Assembly (NCBI GenBank): GCA_964410645.1 | Contig: CAYPHV010000043.1 | Span: 1 to 9,890, forward strand | Direction: 5' to 3' | From: JALTBU01 sp964410645 | GTDB lineage: Bacteria > Campylobacterota > Campylobacteria > Campylobacterales > Nautiliaceae | DNA: 9,890 nt | The notes under the pieces: model-generated | The model's input: the letters and a program-made list of their open reading frames with translations, nothing else | Told to the model about the DNA's origin: nothing | The model's database searches: none | Made by a program: the position numbers and the translations under genes | Shown here: positions 6,601 to 9,890 of the stretch, one piece after another | How positions within the stretch are numbered: position 1 is the first letter of the stretch | How the letters are laid out: every line of letters begins with the position of its first letter

Positions 6601-7068
6601 TTACCATCTATAATGAGCAAACGCTTTATTAGCTTCTGCCATTCTGTGGGTATCTTCCCGTTTTTTAAATGATGCTCCTCTTTCATTTACCACGTCCCAT
6701 AATTCATTTGCAAGTCTATCCACCATTGTTCTTTCATTTCTTTTTCTTGCCGCATCGACAATCCATCTAATTGAAAGTGTCTGCTGTCTTTCAGGTCTTA
6801 CTTCCACAGGAACCTGATATGTGGCACCACCTACTCTACGACTTTTAACCTCTAAAAGCGGTTTTACATTTTCAATAGCTTTGAAAAAAACATCTATTCC
6901 TTTTTCTTCGCCTTTGGCATCAAGTTTTTCAATTGCACCATAAACAATTTTTTCAGCAATAGTTTTCTTACCATCCCACATAACTTTATTAATAAATTTT
7001 GTTAAAACTTCACTTTTATATACCGGATCCGGCATTACAGGTCTTTTTGGGGCTTTTCTTCTTCTCAT
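6601..7068 (-). CDS. rpsG: 30S ribosomal protein S7
   Basis: A 155-residue S7, the assembly-initiating protein that binds the 3' major domain of 16S rRNA in the small-subunit head. It starts MRRRKAPKRPVMPDP and contains the conserved VGGATYQVPVEVRPERQ segment, RWIVDAARKRNE and the C-terminal EANKAFAHYRW. An in-frame TTG 29 codons upstream would lengthen it, but those residues are not S7-like. The ATG used here has a perfect AAGGAG at seven-base spacing. The gene lies 126 nt after rpsL, an unusually long gap for this pair, and that gap is rich in possible hairpins. After the stop an A/U-only hairpin is possible but is not a convincing terminator, so co-transcription with fusA is expected. Confidence 0.98.
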   Translation of the reverse strand: MRRRKAPKRPVMPDPVYKSEVLTKFINKVMWDGKKTIAEKIVYGAIEKLDAKGEEKGIDVFFKAIENVKPLLEVKSRRVGGATYQVPVEVRPERQQTLSIRWIVDAARKRNERTMVDRLANELWDVVNERGASFKKREDTHRMAEANKAFAHYRW

Positions 7069-7194
7069 TATATTCTCCTTGTTTGTCTTCTGTGTTTTTT
7101 TCGCCTTATTCAAGGCCACATACTCTACGTTTTCCGCAGCCAAACAATTAAGCAAATCCTACTTAATCATTCAGTTTAGTATGTATATTTTATA
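7069..7194 (-). promoter_or_regulatory. Structured rpsL-rpsG intercistronic leader, possible S7 feedback site
   Basis: The 126-nt spacer can form three successive hairpins on the minus-strand RNA. The first is about 9 bp, AUGAUUAAG/CUUAAUUGU with two G-U pairs (7144-7170). The second is 5 bp, CUGCG/CGUAG around GAAAA (7125-7139). The third is 5 bp, GCCUU/AAGGC around GAAU (7103-7116). None is followed by a U-tract. In E. coli, S7 represses its own synthesis by binding the S12-S7 intercistronic region, and this spacer is in the same place, so a similar role is a reasonable inference. A TATAAAAT overlapping the rpsL stop (7187-7194) could be a weak -10 for rpsG. Helices this short can occur by chance in AT-rich DNA. 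Confidence 0.35.
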
Positions 7195-7578
7195 CTATTT
7201 TTTACCAGCTTCGCTTTTTTTAGTTCCGTATTTACTTCTTGAATCAATTCTACCTTTAACACCGGCAGTATCAAGCGCACCTCTCACGATATGATATTTA
7301 ACACCAGGTAAATCCTTTACCCTGCCTCCTCTGACTAAAACTATACTGTGTTCTTGCAAATTATGTCCGATACCAGGAATATAGCTGATTACCTCATATC
7401 CGCTTGTAAGTCTGACTTTTGCAACTTTTCTAAGTGCAGAGTTAGGTTTTTTCGGAGTAGTTGTATATACTCTCGTACAAACTCCTCTTCTTTGAGGGCA
7501 ATTCACAAGTGCTGGAGACTTGGACTTTTTGTTGATTTCTTTTCTACCTTTTCTAACTAACTGATTAATTGTAGGCAT
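7195..7578 (-). CDS. rpsL: 30S ribosomal protein S12
   Basis: A full-length 127-residue S12, the decoding-centre protein of the small subunit. It starts MPTINQLVRKGRK and keeps all conserved loops: NCPQRRGVCTRV, TTPKKPNSALRKVAKVRL with K43, and GGRVKDLPGVKYH with K88 and D89. K43 and K88 are the wild-type residues whose replacement gives streptomycin resistance, so no classical resistance change is present; D89 is the residue methylthiolated by RimO in many bacteria. The start is supported by AAGGAAG upstream of the ATG. A clear promoter lies about 40 nt upstream in the rpoC-rpsL gap, making this the first gene of the str transcript (rpsL, rpsG, fusA). Confidence 0.99.
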   Translation of the reverse strand: MPTINQLVRKGRKEINKKSKSPALVNCPQRRGVCTRVYTTTPKKPNSALRKVAKVRLTSGYEVISYIPGIGHNLQEHSIVLVRGGRVKDLPGVKYHIVRGALDTAGVKGRIDSRSKYGTKKSEAGKK

Positions 7579-7618
7579 TTGCTTCCTTTTTTAAAATTTT
7601 TAACTTTTTTAGTGTAGG

Positions 7619-7647
7619 ATTATACCAAAATTTTTAAAAATTGAAAA
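7619..7647 (-). promoter_or_regulatory. Sigma70-type promoter of the str cluster (rpsL-rpsG-fusA)
   Basis: On the minus strand TATAAT (7619-7624) is preceded by TGG, giving an extended -10, and by a T/A-rich spacer of 17 bp to TTTTCA (7642-7647), which matches four of six -35 positions. Transcription should start near 7612, giving a leader of about 34 nt before rpsL. The periodic T-tracts upstream are typical of epsilonproteobacterial housekeeping promoters. Confidence 0.7.
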
Positions 7648-7653
7648 GTAAAG

Positions 7654-7679
7654 AAAAAAATATTTCCTTTTTATAAGGA
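7654..7679 (-). terminator. Weak terminator-like hairpin after rpoC
   Basis: Directly after the rpoC stop, UCCUU (7675-7679) pairs with AAGGA (7665-7669) around a five-base loop. Five bases later a run of seven U follows (7654-7660). The five-base-pair stem has only two G-C pairs, so it would at most attenuate read-through from rpoC into rpsL. Confidence 0.35.
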
Positions 7680-9890
7680 TTATTTATGATCTATTTTTAA
7701 CTTTCTTTCTTTATGATAAAACATTCCGGTACCAACAGGCACAACTCTTCCTAAAACAATATTTTCTTTAAAATTTTCAAGATAATCAAATTTACCCTGA
7801 ATACTAGCTTCCGTAAGAACTCTTGTAGTCTCTTGGAAAGATGCTGCCGAAATAAAGCTGTCAGACTGAATAGCCGCTCTTGTTATACCGACTAATACCG
7901 GTTCGGCTATAGCAGGCTCTCCTCCAAACTTCTTAATTCTTTCATTTTCATCATTAAATCTTTTTCTGCTCACCAAATCACCTTCGATAAGTTTGGTATC
8001 CCCACTATCCACGATTTTTACCTGTCTTAGCATTTGATTAATAATAAGCTCAATATGTTTATCATTAATATTAACGCCTTGAAGTCTATAAACTTTTTGT
8101 ACTTCATTTACGATATATTGCTGAAGTGCTTTTTCTCCAAGAATATTTAATATATTATAGCTGGAGATTTGCCCATCTGTAAGTTTTTCACCTGCATGTA
8201 CAAAATCACCTTCATGAACTAAAATCTGCCTGTCTACAGAAACTAAATATTCTTTAACACTTCCTTCACCTTCTACTATTAATCTTTGCTTGCCTCTTAC
8301 AGTTTTACCAAATTTAACATTACCGTCTATTTCACTGATAACAGCCGGAGATTTCGGACGCCTTGCTTCAAACAGTTCATTAACCCTTGGAAGACCGCCT
8401 GTAATATCAGTGGATTTCGCTACTGCTTTTGGTGTTTTGGCCAGAATATCCCCTTGTTTAACCTCTGCCCCTTCTTGAACATGAATAACTGTTTTCGGTT
8501 CAAGAATATATTCATATACCTGTGTTTTGCTTGCAAGCAATATTCTTGGCTGATAGCCTTTTGGCAAATATTCTTTTACAATAATTCTTGATTCCCCGGT
8601 AAGCTCATCAATTTGAGTCGTAACGGTAAATCCGTCGGTAATATCTTCAAATTTAACAACACCATCAGCTTCTGCAAGAAGCGGATTAGCAAACGGATCC
8701 CATTCGGCAATAATTTTATTTTCCCCGTTTACAGGATCGGCTATAACTTCACCTGTATCTATGGAAGAATTATCGTTTTTTAATATTTTACTGCCCCGAA
8801 CGATATAATATCTATCCGCTTCTCTGTCATGTTCATCCACAATTACTGCAAACAAACCTTTATATTCATTGCCAAATCCTATTTCAGTATTTGCTTTTAA
8901 ATCATAAACTCTTTCAAGATGATCACCTGTTAATTTATAATATTTAATTGTACCACTTGCTTTTGCTATTACTTTTAGAGGTACCGGCTCGTTATCCTCA
9001 ACCTTAAGTTCGCCTCCGTAAGGAATACGCTGAGGAATATACCAAGCCTCTTTAATAACTTCTACTATAGCATCATCTTTTTTTACCAATTGATCTTTAT
9101 AAGGAATAAAAAGTTTCCCTTCTGTTTTTCCAGAAATTCCTGCAAGCTCTGTTCCTTTAACGATATCATTTTTTCTTAAAGAATATCTTTTCACATTTCC
9201 ATCGTCACAATGAATCTCAATTAAAACTTCCTCATGCTGGGTCTGAACTTTTACAATACCATCACACGGGGCTTTCATTTTTGGTTCCACTAATAAAACT
9301 GCGGCGTTTCTTCTATTTGCAACAATCTTTTTACTGTTTCTATTATATTCCGCAATATTATAATATCTGATATATCCGTATTTATCCGCTACTATCTGCC
9401 TTTCTTCCTGAGTTGATCCGGCAATACCACCTGTATGAAACGTTCTAAGGGTTAGCTGAGTTCCAGGCTCACCAATACTTTGTGCCGCAACAATACCTAC
9501 AGCTTCACCGACTTTAACCAATTTTCTCTCAGCCAGATTCATACCATAACATTTAGCACAGATACCTTTTTTAGCCTTACAGGTGAGAGCACTTCTAATT
9601 TTCACAGATTTTACACCTTTTCTGACAATTTCTTTTGCTTCTTCTTCTGTGATCAAAGTACCTTCTGTAAAAAGAACTTCATTAGTAATCGGATCATACA
9701 CATCATCAGCCAAAACCCTTCCGTAAATTCTTTCTTCCAATGATTCAACTAACGTAGAACCGTCTGTAATATCCGTAACTTCAATTCCTTCATGCGTTCC
9801 GCAGTCTTCCATAGTAACTCTGAAATTTTGTGTAACGTCAACAAGCTTTCTTGTTAAATATCCGGCACTTGCTGTTTTTAAAGCAGTATC
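7680..9890 (-). CDS. rpoC: DNA-directed RNA polymerase beta' subunit, C-terminal half (5' part outside the window)
   Basis: The reading frame is open to the window edge, giving 736 residues; the start lies upstream, outside. The first visible residues, DTALKTASAGYLTRKLVDV, are the end of the bridge helix. Next comes a zinc site with C30 (EDCGTHEG) and C104, C111, C114 (LTCKAKKGICAKCYG). The trigger-loop N-half is GIVAAQSIGEPGTQLTLRTFH with the active-site histidine at 152. A very long insertion of about 335 residues then precedes STDITGGLPRVNELFEARRPK, the trigger-loop C-half. The end contains VYRLQGVNINDKHIE and FISAASFQETTRVLTEA, as in all beta' subunits. An internal ATG at 9812 is not a start: conserved sequence continues upstream. 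Whether rpoB is separate or fused cannot be seen. No frameshift is apparent. Confidence 0.98.
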   Translation of the reverse strand, partial: DTALKTASAGYLTRKLVDVTQNFRVTMEDCGTHEGIEVTDITDGSTLVESLEERIYGRVLADDVYDPITNEVLFTEGTLITEEEAKEIVRKGVKSVKIRSALTCKAKKGICAKCYGMNLAERKLVKVGEAVGIVAAQSIGEPGTQLTLRTFHTGGIAGSTQEERQIVADKYGYIRYYNIAEYNRNSKKIVANRRNAAVLLVEPKMKAPCDGIVKVQTQHEEVLIEIHCDDGNVKRYSLRKNDIVKGTELAGISGKTEGKLFIPYKDQLVKKDDAIVEVIKEAWYIPQRIPYGGELKVEDNEPVPLKVIAKASGTIKYYKLTGDHLERVYDLKANTEIGFGNEYKGLFAVIVDEHDREADRYYIVRGSKILKNDNSSIDTGEVIADPVNGENKIIAEWDPFANPLLAEADGVVKFEDITDGFTVTTQIDELTGESRIIVKEYLPKGYQPRILLASKTQVYEYILEPKTVIHVQEGAEVKQGDILAKTPKAVAKSTDITGGLPRVNELFEARRPKSPAVISEIDGNVKFGKTVRGKQRLIVEGEGSVKEYLVSVDRQILVHEGDFVHAGEKLTDGQISSYNILNILGEKALQQYIVNEVQKVYRLQGVNINDKHIELIINQMLRQVKIVDSGDTKLIEGDLVSRKRFNDENERIKKFGGEPAIAEPVLVGITRAAIQSDSFISAASFQETTRVLTEASIQGKFDYLENFKENIVLGRVVPVGTGMFYHKERKLKIDHK

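Noticed and set aside
6585..6603. A/U-only hairpin after the rpsG stop as a terminator
   Set aside because: Six A-U pairs around a three-base loop followed by a mixed pyrimidine run; too weak, and rpsG-fusA are normally co-transcribed.
7069..7155. N-terminal extension of S7 from an in-frame TTG at 7155
   Set aside because: The extra 29 residues are not S7-like and the TTG has no properly spaced ribosome-binding site, whereas the ATG at 7068 has AAGGAG and the canonical MRRRKAP start.

Overview
The window reads as AT-rich chromosomal DNA of a Campylobacterota (epsilonproteobacterial) species. The RpoC, S12, S7 and EF-G sequences look like that group, and the order rpoC-rpsL-rpsG-fusA with no tuf behind fusA is typical of it. 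An anaerobic or microaerophilic lifestyle, perhaps a vent-type Nautiliales relative, is an inference from the oxygen-sensitive iron-sulfur genes; the genus cannot be fixed from the sequence alone. Every supported gene lies on the minus strand, so transcription runs from high to low coordinates.

Region 1 (9890 down to 4454) is the information-processing core: the C-terminal half of rpoC (its 5' part lies beyond the window), then rpsL, rpsG and fusA. A good sigma70-type promoter sits between rpoC and rpsL behind a weak terminator-like hairpin. The rpsL-rpsG spacer is unusually long and can form three successive hairpins.

Region 2 (4404 down to 3257) holds an orphan ModD-type phosphoribosyltransferase homologue and a small DUF465/YdcH-family coiled-coil protein. 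The small gene has its own extended -10 promoter. It ends in an 11-bp terminator hairpin whose loop contains its stop codon.

Region 3 (about 3201 down to 1) is a self-contained accessory operon with a strong promoter and a leader of about 130 nt. It encodes a double-cubane-cluster (YjiM-type) reductase of the 2-hydroxyacyl-CoA dehydratase superfamily, its ATP-dependent activase (YjiL/HgdC type), a YedF-type TusA-DsrE fusion linked to selenium metabolism, and a stand-alone DsrE-like protein. The genes overlap or lie within 12 nt of each other. The first two should form an ATP-driven low-potential electron-transfer pair. The last two look like cysteine-based sulfur or selenium carriers, so the operon may couple low-potential reduction to chalcogen trafficking; the substrate is unknown.

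The most interesting non-coding feature is the leader of this operon. It can fold into an H-type pseudoknot built on repeated GAAGCAG and GCUUC segments that also permit an alternative pairing, which is the kind of architecture seen in riboswitches. I could not match it to a known RNA class.
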